Positions 53,819 to 63,972 of a DNA stretch of 64,000 bases are shown here, piece after piece. The notes under the pieces were generated by a model. The model saw nothing but the letters and a program-made list of their open reading frames with translations. It was not told the origin of the DNA and did no database searches. Made by a program: the position numbers and the translations under genes. Each line of letters starts with the position of its first letter. Positions within the stretch are counted from its first letter, which is position 1. The DNA comes from an uncultured Lysobacteraceae bacterium. GTDB lineage: Bacteria > Pseudomonadota > Gammaproteobacteria > Xanthomonadales > Xanthomonadaceae. The stretch is from positions 1-64,000 of the forward strand of contig CALCNV010000138.1 in assembly GCA_937897645.1 (NCBI GenBank), given 5' to 3'.

Positions 53819-55090
53819 TCAGGAAATACGACGGATCGTCGCGCCAAGACCGCTCAGCTTTTCCTCGATGTTCTCGTAACCACGGTCAAGGTGGTAGATG
53901 CGATCGATGGTGGTTTCGCCCTCCGCCACCAGGCCCGCAAGGATCAACGAAGCCGAGGCGCGCAGGTCGGTCGCCATCACCGGCGCGCCGCCGAGTTTGT
54001 CGGTGCCACGGACGATGGCGGTATGGCCTTCCACCTGGATGTCGGCACCCAGGCGCAGCAGTTCGTTGACGTGCATGAAGCGGTTTTCGAAGATGGTTTC
54101 GTTGATCACGCCCACGCCGTCCGCGATGCAGTTCAAGGCCATGAATTGCGCCTGCATGTCGGTGGGGAACGCCGGGTACGGCGCGGTGGTCAGGCTGACC
54201 GCGCGCGGACGCTTGCCGTGCATGTCCAAGGTGATGCTGTCGGCGGTGGTTTCGATGGTCGCGCCGGCTTCGATCAGTTTGTCGAGCACGGCGTCCAATG
54301 TGTCAGGACGGGCGCGACGTGTGGTGACCTTGCCGCCGGTCATCGCCGCGGCGACCAGGAAGGTGCCGGTTTCGATGCGGTCAGGCAGCACGGCATGGCG
54401 ACCACCGGACAGGCGTTCGACGCCATGCACGGTGATGCGGGACGTGCCTGCGCCTTCGATTTGTGCACCCAGGGCGATCAGGCAATCGGCCAGGTCGGTG
54501 ACTTCCGGCTCCATCGCCGCGTTTTCCAGCACGGTGGTGCCTTCGGCCAGGGTCGCCGCCATCAGCACGTTCTCGGTGCCGGTCACGGTGACCATGTCGA
54601 ATACGTAGCGCGCGCCCTTCAGGCGCTTGGCGCTGGCCTTGATGAAGCCGTTCTCGACGGTGATCTCCGCACCCAGCGCCTGCAGGCCCTTGATGTGCTG
54701 TTCGACCGGGCGCGAACCGATGGCGCAACCACCCGGCAAGGACACTTCCGCCGCACCGTACTTGGCCAGCAAGGGACCCAGCACCAGGATGGAGGCGCGC
54801 ATGGTCTTGACCAGTTCATAGGGCGCGACGTGCTGGTTCACCGTGCGTGGGTCGACGGTGATGCTGCTGCCTTTCGACAGCGTGCCTTCGTCCAGGCTGA
54901 TGGTGGCGCCCAGTTCGCCGAGCAGCTTCACTGTGGTGACCACGTCGTGCAGGTGCGGCACGTTGGTGATTTCCACCGGCGCGTCGGCCAGCAGGGTGGC
55001 GCAGAGGATGGGCAATACCGCGTTCTTGGCGCCGGAAATGGCGACCTCGCCGTGGAGGGGGTTGCCGCCGGTGACTACGATCTTCTGCAT
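53819..55090 (-). CDS. murA: UDP-N-acetylglucosamine 1-carboxyvinyltransferase MurA
   Basis: 423 residues. First committed enzyme of peptidoglycan synthesis, transferring enolpyruvate to UDP-GlcNAc; target of fosfomycin. Lys22/Asn23 (SGAKNA) and the catalytic Cys122 in LPGGCAIGSRPVEQH are present. The 90 bases upstream hold no clear promoter. An EF-hand gene follows after 8 bases. AmgK-MurU elsewhere in this window can bypass MurA when MurNAc is recycled. Confidence 0.96.
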   Translation of the reverse strand: MQKIVVTGGNPLHGEVAISGAKNAVLPILCATLLADAPVEITNVPHLHDVVTTVKLLGELGATISLDEGTLSKGSSITVDPRTVNQHVAPYELVKTMRASILVLGPLLAKYGAAEVSLPGGCAIGSRPVEQHIKGLQALGAEITVENGFIKASAKRLKGARYVFDMVTVTGTENVLMAATLAEGTTVLENAAMEPEVTDLADCLIALGAQIEGAGTSRITVHGVERLSGGRHAVLPDRIETGTFLVAAAMTGGKVTTRRARPDTLDAVLDKLIEAGATIETTADSITLDMHGKRPRAVSLTTAPYPAFPTDMQAQFMALNCIADGVGVINETIFENRFMHVNELLRLGADIQVEGHTAIVRGTDKLGGAPVMATDLRASASLILAGLVAEGETTIDRIYHLDRGYENIEEKLSGLGATIRRIS

Positions 55091-55180
55091 TTTTGTCTGC
55101 TCTTGAATCAGGATTTCAGATGGGTACCGCGGATGCCGGACAAGCCAACTTCGCAGTTTCGGTTATGGCAAGGTGCGGTC

Positions 55181-56809
55181 CTATTTGATGCCTAGGCCGC
55201 GCCGCATTTCTTCGACCTTCTTTACTGCATTGGCCTGCCAGGGATCTTTCCTGTCCGCGACCTTGATGATGGTCTTCAGCAGTTCGTCGTCGATCGGATC
55301 CTGGGTTGCTATGCGCAGGTTGAGTTGCATGATCCAGCCGGCGCCATCATCCGGGTATTCTTTGTTGAGCCGGTCGACGAAGGGCTTGGCCTTCGCTGCC
55401 GCCGCACGCGCCTCCAGGCCGCTGCTGAACAGCCACATCCTAGAAAGCTCCATCAGCGAGGACTGCCGGTACTCTTGGTCTTCCAGTGCAATACGGAAGT
55501 GCTTGTCGGCCAGCCCGTACTGCTTCGCATTGTAATAGCCACCAGCCAGCAAGTACTGGCCATAGGAGTCCTTCTCATCCAGGTCCACGGCCTGCTGCGA
55601 ATAGCGCATGCTCCACTCCGGCTCCTGCGCGACCAGCGCCGAGGCTATCCAGTTCAGGCCCCAAGCACCGATTTCCTTGAACCTGGTTTGCTGAAGCAGG
55701 TAAGCCACGCCCTTCCAGGTATCCGGGTCACCGTCTTCCAGGTTCAAGGCGACATTGGCCGCGTCGCCGAGCGCGTCCTCATTGGAACCAGTATGGATCG
55801 CCACCTCGAGGATTTCGGCAGTGGCGCGAGTGAACTGATCATCGGCGATAAGCCTGTCTCCGCGATCCGCAAAAGGCCTCGCCATATGCATGGACAACTG
55901 CGGGCGACGCTCGACATAGCCGGACAGGCGGTTGGCGTAAGCCAGCATTTCCTCGTAGCTGCCGCCCCAGCGCGGAGTCAGCGACCGCATTCGCGCATTG
56001 GCCAGCTCCAGGCATGCAGGGTCCAGCTTCTCGGCATGTTCGAAGCCGCTTCGTTCTACTTTCGCCTGCGAGGACAGCATCCCCACATCGACCAGGCCGG
56101 TGAACGCAGGAATCAAACGGGGATTGATCGATGCAGCCTTCTCGAACTCGGGAATCGCCAGGTCGACGAATTCGCCCATGCGTCGCATATTGTCGGCGGG
56201 TGTTTCGGAAGCGTAACCGGCACCCCGCGCGGCCCAGGCAGATCCGCGGTAGAAAGCGCCCCTAGCCAGGTGGGCGTATGCGCTGCCTGGCGCTTTCCGC
56301 AGCCACGCGGCGGTCATGCGATCAGTGTCTGCACTGGAGTTGTTGAGCAGGTAATCAAACGTGTCGTGGATGTTTTCGCTGAACTCCGAGTCGGAGTAGT
56401 GCCTGGCAAGGCTCGCCTCCATCATGGCCTCAAGCTGGGCCAATTCGTCCCGGTCGATCATGCCTTCGATTTCGGCCAGGGTTGGAAGCTTCAGTTTGTA
56501 ATGGTGGTTGCAATGCGCCGCGGAATGGCCAGCCGGCCATCGATTGCCCGGCAGGTCCGGGAACGCCAGGCATCTTTGCAATGGGTCGCTGATTCGCACC
56601 GCATGCCTGGCCTGGATGAAGTAATCGCGCCAAGGGGCCGGGAGCTGCTTGAACGCGTCGGCATCCGCCCTGTCGGGAATCGCAGGCAACTCCGTGGCCA
56701 TGCTCGCCGGTGCCGCAAGCGCGCATGCCACCGCAAGAAGCACGCATCCGCGCCCGGCAAGGCGGCGGACAACCCTGCGCAGGGCAGACGCGGTGGCAAG
56801 CAGACTCAA
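55181..56809 (-). CDS. DUF4034 exported TPR-like protein
   Basis: 542 residues. A signal-like segment ends near residue 38 (PASMA-TEL). The rest is helical, with TPR-like repeats, matching the DUF4034 family as I recall it. Function unknown. No ATG is suitable at the N-terminus; a TTG at 56809 has GGAAGAAG spaced for ribosome binding and overlaps the BolA stop by 4 bases, so translation is coupled to that gene. Confidence 0.7.
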   Translation of the reverse strand: MSLLATASALRRVVRRLAGRGCVLLAVACALAAPASMATELPAIPDRADADAFKQLPAPWRDYFIQARHAVRISDPLQRCLAFPDLPGNRWPAGHSAAHCNHHYKLKLPTLAEIEGMIDRDELAQLEAMMEASLARHYSDSEFSENIHDTFDYLLNNSSADTDRMTAAWLRKAPGSAYAHLARGAFYRGSAWAARGAGYASETPADNMRRMGEFVDLAIPEFEKAASINPRLIPAFTGLVDVGMLSSQAKVERSGFEHAEKLDPACLELANARMRSLTPRWGGSYEEMLAYANRLSGYVERRPQLSMHMARPFADRGDRLIADDQFTRATAEILEVAIHTGSNEDALGDAANVALNLEDGDPDTWKGVAYLLQQTRFKEIGAWGLNWIASALVAQEPEWSMRYSQQAVDLDEKDSYGQYLLAGGYYNAKQYGLADKHFRIALEDQEYRQSSLMELSRMWLFSSGLEARAAAAKAKPFVDRLNKEYPDDGAGWIMQLNLRIATQDPIDDELLKTIIKVADRKDPWQANAVKKVEEMRRGLGIK

Positions 56810-57036
56810 ACTGCTTCTTCCGGACTCAATGTCTTCAATGCCAGCGCATGGATCGCGCCGCCCATCAGTTCGCCCAGCGTGGCATAGACCAGGCGGTGGC
56901 GGGCCAGCGGCAGTTTGCCGCGGAAGGCGTCGGATACCACGGTCGCCTCGAAGTGCACTCCATCCTCGCCACTCACCTGCACTTGGGCGCCCGGCAGGCC
57001 GGTTTCTATGAGTTTTCGGATGGTTTCGGCGTCCAA
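56806..57036 (-). CDS. BolA-family protein (IbaG-like)
   Basis: 76 residues from a TTG at 57036, or 86 from an ATG at 57066. AGGAAA lies 7-8 bases before the TTG, and the family begins with a short helix such as DAETIRKLIE, so the TTG is preferred. The domain has VHFEATVVSDAFRGKLPLARHRLVYATLGELM and the C-terminal GGAIHALALKTLSPEE. BolA proteins bind Fe-S clusters with monothiol glutaredoxins. IbaG is often placed beside murA or KDO genes, as here. Confidence 0.85.
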   Translation of the reverse strand: MDAETIRKLIETGLPGAQVQVSGEDGVHFEATVVSDAFRGKLPLARHRLVYATLGELMGGAIHALALKTLSPEEAV

Positions 57037-57089
57037 CGTGCTTTTCCTAATAAAATGCCGGGTCATTCTAACCCCCGGCCGGCACCTAC

Positions 57090-58094
57090 ATGCCTCAAGC
57101 GCTGCCCCCTACCGAAGCCTTCACCGATGCCAGCCTGGCCTCCAGCGGACGCCAGGTGGTCGAAATCGAGGCGCAGGCGCTGCAGGACCTGGCGACCCGT
57201 ATCGACGGCGGCTTTGCGGCGGCTTGCCGGCTGGTGCTGGCATCCAAGGGCCGCGTGGTGGCGACCGGCATGGGCAAGTCCGGGCACATCGCGCGCAAGA
57301 TCGCCGCGACGCTGGCGTCCACCGGCACTCCGGCGTTTTTCGTGCATCCGGGCGAAGCCGGGCATGGCGACCTTGGCATGATCACCGACGCCGACGTGGT
57401 GCTGGCGCTGTCCTATTCCGGCGAATCCGACGAAGTCCTGACCCTGCTGCCGGTGCTCAAGCGCCAGGGCAATGCGGTGATCGCCATGACCGGCAAGCCG
57501 CAGTCAACCCTGGCCCGCGCCGCCGACGTGCACCTGGACGTGAGCGTATCGGTGGAAGCCTGCCCGCTGGATCTGGCCCCCACCTCCAGCACCACTGCCA
57601 CCCTGGCCATGGGTGATGCACTGGCCGTGGCCCTGCTGGAAGCGCGCGGCTTCACCGCCGACGACTTCGCCCGCTCGCACCCGGCCGGCAGCCTGGGCCG
57701 CCGCCTGCTGCTGCATATCACCGACGTGATGCATGCCGGCGACGACGTGCCGCGCGTGCAGGCCACGGCGACCTTGAGCGAAGCACTGGTGGAAATGAGC
57801 CGCAAGCGACTGGGCATGACCTCGGTAGTCGATGGCGAAGGCCGCCTGTTGGGACTGTTCACCGATGGCGACCTGCGCCGCACGCTGGACGACGCCGCGC
57901 TGGACGTGCGCACCGCGATGATCGCCGACGTGATGACCCGCAATCCCAGGACCATCGCTGCCGACCAACTTGCCGTTGAAGCCGCAAGACTGATGGAAAC
58001 CTACAAGATCAGCGGGCTTGTCGTGGTCGACGAGGCCGGTCACGCGGTTGGCGCACTCAATATTCACGACCTGTTGCGTGCGCGAGTGGTCTAA
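57090..58094 (+). CDS. kdsD: Arabinose-5-phosphate isomerase KdsD
   Basis: 334 residues. An N-terminal SIS domain with TGMGKSGHIARKIAATLASTGTPAFFVHPGEAGHGDLG and SYSGESDE is followed by two CBS domains (about 205-334). It interconverts ribulose-5-phosphate and arabinose-5-phosphate, the precursor of KDO for LPS. It starts the kdsD-kdsC-lptCAB-rpoN block, divergent from BolA. An inverted repeat in the gap before kdsC may affect the mRNA. Confidence 0.94.
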   Translation: MPQALPPTEAFTDASLASSGRQVVEIEAQALQDLATRIDGGFAAACRLVLASKGRVVATGMGKSGHIARKIAATLASTGTPAFFVHPGEAGHGDLGMITDADVVLALSYSGESDEVLTLLPVLKRQGNAVIAMTGKPQSTLARAADVHLDVSVSVEACPLDLAPTSSTTATLAMGDALAVALLEARGFTADDFARSHPAGSLGRRLLLHITDVMHAGDDVPRVQATATLSEALVEMSRKRLGMTSVVDGEGRLLGLFTDGDLRRTLDDAALDVRTAMIADVMTRNPRTIAADQLAVEAARLMETYKISGLVVVDEAGHAVGALNIHDLLRARVV

Positions 58095-58107
58095 AAGCCT
58101 TGGTTCC

Positions 58108-58179
58108 TGGTTCTTGGTTGTTGGCAACTGCCGATGCCGAACGAATGGCCTATAACCTAGAACCAACAACCAAGAACCA
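58108..58179. repeat. Inverted repeat between kdsD and kdsC
   Basis: A 17-bp arm (58108-58124) starting TGGTTCTTGG is perfectly complementary to 58163-58179, with a 38-base loop. The arm itself contains TTGGTT repeats, and further imperfect copies flank it. It could fold into a strong hairpin in the mRNA inside the operon. Confidence 0.8.
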
Positions 58180-58196
58180 ACAACCTGACCTCCCCT

Positions 58197-58730
58197 ATGC
58201 CCCTCATTCCCGACGACATCCGCCAACGCGCCACCCACATCAAGCTGGTGTGCTTCGACGTGGACGGCACTTTGACGGATGGCCGGCTGTTCTTCGACGC
58301 GGAAGGGAACGAATCCAAGGCCTTCCACGTGCTGGATGGCCAGGGCCTGGTCTTGCTGCGCCGCTGTGGCATCCAGGTCGCACTCATCACGGCGCGCAAC
58401 AGCAAGGTGGCCGAAGCGCGCGGTCGCGACCTCGGCATACCGGTGTTCATCGGCGCCAAGGACAAGCTGGCGCAGGTGCGCTTACTCTGCGAAGAGATGG
58501 ATATCCAATTCCACCAGGTGGCCTTCATGGGCGATGACCTGCCGGACCTCGTCGCACTGCGTGCCGTTGGGTTGGCGGTTGCACCGGCCAACGCGCACCA
58601 CTGGATCGCCGAACGCGTGCATTGGCAAACGACGGGCAAGGGTGGAAAGGGCGCCGCGCGCGAACTGTGCGACCTGCTGCTGGATGCACAAGGCCATACC
58701 GAAGCGTTGCTTGCGGAGCAGACTGCGTGA
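58197..58730 (+). CDS. kdsC: 3-deoxy-D-manno-octulosonate 8-phosphate phosphatase KdsC
   Basis: 177-residue HAD-family phosphatase. The nucleophile Asp21 and acid Asp23 are in CFDVDGTLTDG. GVALITARNSK-type and GDDLPDL motifs follow, as expected for KdsC. It removes phosphate from KDO-8-P. The stop overlaps the lptC start. Confidence 0.94.
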   Translation: MPLIPDDIRQRATHIKLVCFDVDGTLTDGRLFFDAEGNESKAFHVLDGQGLVLLRRCGIQVALITARNSKVAEARGRDLGIPVFIGAKDKLAQVRLLCEEMDIQFHQVAFMGDDLPDLVALRAVGLAVAPANAHHWIAERVHWQTTGKGGKGAARELCDLLLDAQGHTEALLAEQTA

Positions 58731-59290
58731 GCTGGCGCCTGATCCTGGGCCTGGTGCTGCTGGTGGCCGCAGTGTTCAGTGGCTGGTCGGCCTGGAAGCA
58801 GCGCGACGCGATCGAGGTGCCTGTCGCGGCTACCGGGCGCTCCGACTACCTGATGCGCGAATTCGAGATGATCAGCCTGGATGACAAAGGCCAGGAGTCC
58901 ATCACCCTGCGCGCGCCGGAGATGCAGCGCAATGCCACGGACCAGACCTTCCAGATAGCCACGCCGCTGTTCCTGCTGCCTGACAGCAAGGGCCAACACT
59001 GGGAAATGCGTTCCAAGACGGCATGGGTGAGCGCCAAGGGGGATGAACTCAGGCTCAGCGGCAGCGTCGAAGGGCGCAGTCCGGAAGCGGCGCTGGTGCC
59101 AACGCTGTTCAAGACCGAGCGACTGAACGTTTTCCCCCGCAAGAACCTCGCCAGCACGGACGATGCCGTCACCATCACCCGCCCCGGTTCTATACTCACC
59201 GGCGTGGGTTTCGAAGTTGACACCCGAACCAAGCAATACACCCTCAAGTCCCAGGTCAAGACACGATATGAACCCAAGTCTGCGCGCTAG
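58727..59290 (+). CDS. lptC: LPS export protein LptC
   Basis: 187 residues. A single N-terminal helix (about 3-18, LILGLVLLVAAVFSGW) anchors it in the inner membrane; the rest is a periplasmic beta-jellyroll that hands LPS from LptB2FG to LptA. The GTG start overlaps the kdsC stop. The end overlaps the lptA start by 23 bases. Confidence 0.88.
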   Translation: MSWRLILGLVLLVAAVFSGWSAWKQRDAIEVPVAATGRSDYLMREFEMISLDDKGQESITLRAPEMQRNATDQTFQIATPLFLLPDSKGQHWEMRSKTAWVSAKGDELRLSGSVEGRSPEAALVPTLFKTERLNVFPRKNLASTDDAVTITRPGSILTGVGFEVDTRTKQYTLKSQVKTRYEPKSAR

Positions 59291-59785
59291 CCTCCTCCTT
59301 GTGTGTGCCCTGTTGTTGGCACCGTCGGTGGGACTGGCGAGGTCCTCCGACCGCAACCAGCCCATGTCACTGGATGCCGGCCACCAGGTCGGCACGCTGG
59401 AAGGCACCGGCACCATCAAGATGTCGGGCGGCGTCATCGTCCAGCAGGGTTCGCTGGATATCCGTTCGCAGACCGGCGAAGTCATCATGAAGAATGACGA
59501 GATCACCCGCGTCGTCTTCACCGGTGCGCCGGTCACGCTGAAGCAGCAGATGGAAGACGGCAGCCCCATGTCGGCCACCGCCAGCCGCATCGAATACGAC
59601 CTCATCAATGAAGTCGTGACCTTCATCGGCAACTACACCATCAAATCGCCGCGCGGCTCGAACAGCGGCCAGAAACTGGTCTACAACCTGCGTACCGGCA
59701 ACATGGAAAGCGGCGGCGACGGCACCCGCGTCAAGACCGTGATCCAGCCCCGTTCGGCCGCCGCCAAGCCGGGAGCCAGCAAGTA

Positions 59786-59786
<1 letters not shown>
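59268..59786 (+). CDS. lptA: LPS transport bridge protein LptA
   Basis: 172 residues. The signal peptide ends VGLA-RSS. The mature OstA-like domain holds VGTLEGTGTIKMSGGVIVQQGSLDIRSQTGEVIMK and YDLINEVVTFIGNYTIKSPRG. It polymerises into the periplasmic bridge that carries LPS to LptDE. The start lies inside the end of lptC and the stop shares a base with the lptB start (TAATG), so the genes are tightly coupled. Confidence 0.92.
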
Positions 59787-60505
<719 letters not shown>

Positions 60506-60556
60506 CGTGCGCCACGCGCGGCCTGGCCGTGCCACAACGCACTTTCGGATTGCGGA

Positions 60557-62020
60557 ATGAAGCCACGCCTCCAGACATCGCTGGGTCAGCAACTGGTCAT
60601 GACGCCGCAACTGCGTCAGGCCATACGCCTGCTGCAGATGTCCACGGCCGAACTCGAGGCCGAAATCACCGAGGCGGTGGAAACCAACCCGTTGCTGGAC
60701 TGGGCCGACAATGCCGACGGCCCGGATTCGGGCGGTGACGCCGCGGGCAGCGATTCCGCCCCGGCCGACGACGCTCCTCCCGACGACCCGCGCGAACGCG
60801 AGACCAGTTCCGATGACGACTGGTCGCCGGATGAAGCACCCTGGTCGATGGACGGCGGTTCGTCCGGAGGCAGTGGCTCCTTCGATGACGATGACGACCA
60901 GGGCTCGGCCGCCGAGCGTGTCGCCGAAGTCGACACCCTGCAGGACCACCTGCTCTGGCAATTGCATCTTTCGCACCTGTCGCCACGCGACCGCAAGATC
61001 GGCGCCGCACTGGTCGATGCGCTGGACGACGATGGCTACCTGCGCGAACCGCTCGCGGAAATCGCCAAGACCCTGCTTCCCGAAATAAACGCAGACGAAG
61101 ACGAGATCCTCACCGTCCTGCACCAGGTGCAACGCTTCGACCCGGTCGGGGTGGCTGCCCGCAACCTGGGCGAATGCCTGCACCTGCAATTGGCGATCCT
61201 GAGTGACGACACGCCCGGCAAGGCGCTGGCCCTGCAGATCGTGGACAGCCCGGCACTGGAACGGCTGCCACGCAGCGGCATCGCCGGGTTGGCGGCGGAA
61301 CTCAAGCGCCCGGTGGCTGAAGTGGAGGAAGTGGTGCACTTGCTGCGATCGCTGGACCCCAAGCCCGGCGCTCAGGTAGGCGAACTGGACCATGACACCT
61401 ACGTGGTGCCGGACTGCGTGGTCTGGCGCCAGCGCGGCATCTGGCGCGCGGCGCTGGCGCGCAACCACCTGCCGCGCATCACCATCCACCGCGGCTACGA
61501 ACAGATGATCCGCCAGTGTGGCGAAAGCGACGCCGGCTACCTGCGCGGCCACCTGCAGGAAGCGCGCTGGCTGCTGAAGAGCCTGGAAGCGCGCGGCGAC
61601 ACCCTGCTCAAGGTGACCCGCTGCCTGTTGCGACAGCAGGCCGGCTTCCTGGAATTCGGCGCGCAGGCCTTGCGCCCGTTAACCCTGCGTGAGGTGGCAA
61701 CGGAAGTCGGCCTGCACGAGTCCACCGTATCGCGCGCCATCGCGCGCAAGTACGTACGCACGCCGCGCGGCACCCTTCCCCTGCGCGCCTTCTTCGCCTC
61801 CGGCGTCAGCAGCGAGGGCGGCGGCGAGACCTCCAGCATTGCCATCCAGTCCATGATCCGCAACCTGATCGAAGCGGAGAACCCGCGCAAGCCATTGTCG
61901 GATGCCAAGCTCGCGGAGCTTCTCAAGACTTCCGGCGTACCAGTGGCGCGACGCACCGTGGCGAAGTATCGTGAAGCCATGGAGATACTTTCCTCGCATG
62001 AGCGCGTGCGCATCGGCTGA
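60557..62020 (+). CDS. rpoN: RNA polymerase sigma-54 factor RpoN
   Basis: 487 residues. Region I begins RLQTSLGQQLVMTPQLRQAIRLLQMS. An acidic linker rich in Asp/Ser/Pro follows (about 50-125). The core-binding region and the C-terminal RpoN box ARRTVAKYR (464-472) are intact. It directs transcription from -24/-12 promoters with enhancer-binding proteins. The gene neighbourhood with hpf, ptsN and hprK is the classical one. Confidence 0.96.
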   Translation: MKPRLQTSLGQQLVMTPQLRQAIRLLQMSTAELEAEITEAVETNPLLDWADNADGPDSGGDAAGSDSAPADDAPPDDPRERETSSDDDWSPDEAPWSMDGGSSGGSGSFDDDDDQGSAAERVAEVDTLQDHLLWQLHLSHLSPRDRKIGAALVDALDDDGYLREPLAEIAKTLLPEINADEDEILTVLHQVQRFDPVGVAARNLGECLHLQLAILSDDTPGKALALQIVDSPALERLPRSGIAGLAAELKRPVAEVEEVVHLLRSLDPKPGAQVGELDHDTYVVPDCVVWRQRGIWRAALARNHLPRITIHRGYEQMIRQCGESDAGYLRGHLQEARWLLKSLEARGDTLLKVTRCLLRQQAGFLEFGAQALRPLTLREVATEVGLHESTVSRAIARKYVRTPRGTLPLRAFFASGVSSEGGGETSSIAIQSMIRNLIEAENPRKPLSDAKLAELLKTSGVPVARRTVAKYREAMEILSSHERVRIG

Positions 62021-62183
62021 TAACGATTCGATAAGGATCGATGGGCCATGATGTACCGCCAGCCAAAATTTCCTTCCTTGTAAAGACAGGAGCGTGCGAA
62101 CTTCACCCGACCCACCGCAGTCACAGGCAAAGCAGCGTCAATCCGCGGAATCCGCGGCCCATCGACCCGTAAGGAGGCAAGCG

Positions 62184-62501
62184 ATGCGAATCGAGACCCA
62201 TGGCCAACATATCGAAGTCACCCCCGCGCTGCGGGAATATGTGGAAACGAAGTTCAAGCGCCTCGGGCGCCACTTCGACCAGCCGCTCGAGGTCCGCGCC
62301 CAACTGGGCATACGCAAACCCGATTACATCGCCGAAGCCACGCTCAACCTCGCCGGACGCACTCTGCACGCCGATGCCGGCGCCGAAACCATGTACGCCG
62401 CGATCGATATCCTGGCCGACAAGCTCGACCGCCTGCTCCTGAAGCACAAGCAGAAGAAGATCGACGCGCAACGCGTGCCACGCGGCGAGAATGCGGATTG
62501 A
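62184..62501 (+). CDS. hpf: Ribosome hibernation-promoting factor (short HPF)
   Basis: 105 residues. RIETHGQHIEVTPALREYVETKFKRLGRHFDQP is typical of YhbH/HPF. It lacks the C-terminal domain of long HPF, so it belongs to the short class that works with RMF-type factors. AAGGAGG is well placed before the ATG at 62184. It sits between rpoN and ptsN as in many proteobacteria. Confidence 0.92.
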   Translation: MRIETHGQHIEVTPALREYVETKFKRLGRHFDQPLEVRAQLGIRKPDYIAEATLNLAGRTLHADAGAETMYAAIDILADKLDRLLLKHKQKKIDAQRVPRGENAD

Positions 62502-62560
62502 CGCATCGCTGCTGACGCATTCCCCGATCTGTGCTTGAACCAGCCCACCCACGACCGCGC

Positions 62561-63025
62561 ATGTCCCTGGCCGACCAACTAGCAGACGTGCGCGCTTGCG
62601 TGTTGCAAGCAGAAGGCCGCGATGCCGTGTTGCAGGCGGCGGCCGGATGGCTTGCCTGCGAACAGGCGGGCGCGGATGCCCTGCACGCCAGCCTGCAGGC
62701 GCGCGAACAGTTGGGCAGCACGGCGATAGGCCATGGCATCGCCATCCCGCATGGTCGATCTCCGGCACTGGAATCACCCCGTGGCGTCCTGCTGCGGCTG
62801 GAGCCGGCGGTCGATTTCAATGCCGCCGACGGCGAGCCCGTCGATCTGGTGTTTGCGATGGCCGTGCCCGATCATTACACCCACCAGCACCTGATGGTGC
62901 TGTCGGAGCTGGCCGAGCGTTTTTCCCGCCCGGAGTTCCGCGATGCGTTGCGCAATGCCGCCGATGCATCGGCAATGCGCACCCTACTGCTCGACGACAC
63001 CCACCTGCCGAAGATCGCCGCATGA
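62561..63025 (+). CDS. ptsN: Nitrogen-PTS enzyme IIA PtsN
   Basis: 154 residues from the ATG at 62561; a GTG 30 bases upstream would add ten residues. The phosphorylated His64 is in AIPHGR, and GEPVDLVFAMAVPDHYTHQHL is conserved. PtsN receives phosphate from PtsP/NPr and controls potassium and nitrogen functions. Its stop overlaps the hprK start (ATGA). Confidence 0.9.
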   Translation: MSLADQLADVRACVLQAEGRDAVLQAAAGWLACEQAGADALHASLQAREQLGSTAIGHGIAIPHGRSPALESPRGVLLRLEPAVDFNAADGEPVDLVFAMAVPDHYTHQHLMVLSELAERFSRPEFRDALRNAADASAMRTLLLDDTHLPKIAA

Positions 63026-63972
63026 CGACCCGCATCACCGCCCGCGAACTGTTCGACCAGCAGAAGGAAAAACTCGCGCTGCGCTGGCTGGCCGGGCAGA
63101 AAGGAGGCACGCGCGAGCTCGAGTCGGTGGACACCATCGCCCGCCGCCCGTCGCTGGCCGGTTACCTCAACACCATCTACCCCAACAAGGTGCAGATCCT
63201 CGGTAGCGAAGAACTGGCGTGGCTTGATTCGCTTGACTCGCGGCAGCGCTGGGAAACCATCGAGAAGATCGTGTCCTTTCGGCCGCTGGCGCTGGTGATC
63301 AGCAAGAACCAGTCCTGCCCCGAAGACCTGCGCGATGCGGCCGAGGAGTCGGAAACGCCGCTGTGGTTGTCGCCCAAGCGTGGCCACGAGCTGCTGAATC
63401 ACCTCTCCTATCATCTGGCACGCACGCTGGCGCCGCGGGTCACACTGCACGGCGTGTTCATGGAAATCTATTCCATCGGCGTGCTGATCACCGGCGAAGC
63501 CGGTTCCGGCAAGAGCGAACTGGCGCTGGAACTGTTGAGCCGCGGCCATCGGCTGGTCGCCGACGATGCGCCTGAATTCACCCAGATCGCGCCTGACGTA
63601 CTCGACGGCACCTGCCCGGAACTGCTGCAGGACCTGCTGGAAGTACGCGGCCTGGGCGTGTTGAACGTGCGCGACATGTTCGGCGACACCGCGGTGAAGA
63701 AGAACAAGTACCTGCGCCTGATGGTGCACCTGACCCGGCCCATGACCGAACCCAACCCGCACGGCTACGAACGACTCACCGGTGATTCGGGCACGCGCCA
63801 CGTGCTGGACCTGGACGTGCCGCTGATCACCCTGCCGGTGATGCCGGGCCGCAACCTGGCGGTGCTGACCGAAGCGGCGACGCGACTGCACATTTTGCGC
63901 ACCAAGGGCATCGATCCTGCAGCGATGTTCATCGCGCGCCACAGCAACCTGCTGGAGCGCAGCGCGCCATGA
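63022..63972 (+). CDS. hprK: HPr kinase/phosphorylase HprK
   Basis: 316 residues. The Walker A is GEAGSGKS (158-165), and the HprK signature with DDAPEFTQIAPD and VRGLGVLNVRDMFGD follows. It phosphorylates HPr on serine. HprK is found in some gammaproteobacteria such as Xanthomonas, where it is linked to the nitrogen PTS. The stop overlaps the start of the next gene. Confidence 0.93.
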   Translation: MTTRITARELFDQQKEKLALRWLAGQKGGTRELESVDTIARRPSLAGYLNTIYPNKVQILGSEELAWLDSLDSRQRWETIEKIVSFRPLALVISKNQSCPEDLRDAAEESETPLWLSPKRGHELLNHLSYHLARTLAPRVTLHGVFMEIYSIGVLITGEAGSGKSELALELLSRGHRLVADDAPEFTQIAPDVLDGTCPELLQDLLEVRGLGVLNVRDMFGDTAVKKNKYLRLMVHLTRPMTEPNPHGYERLTGDSGTRHVLDLDVPLITLPVMPGRNLAVLTEAATRLHILRTKGIDPAAMFIARHSNLLERSAP

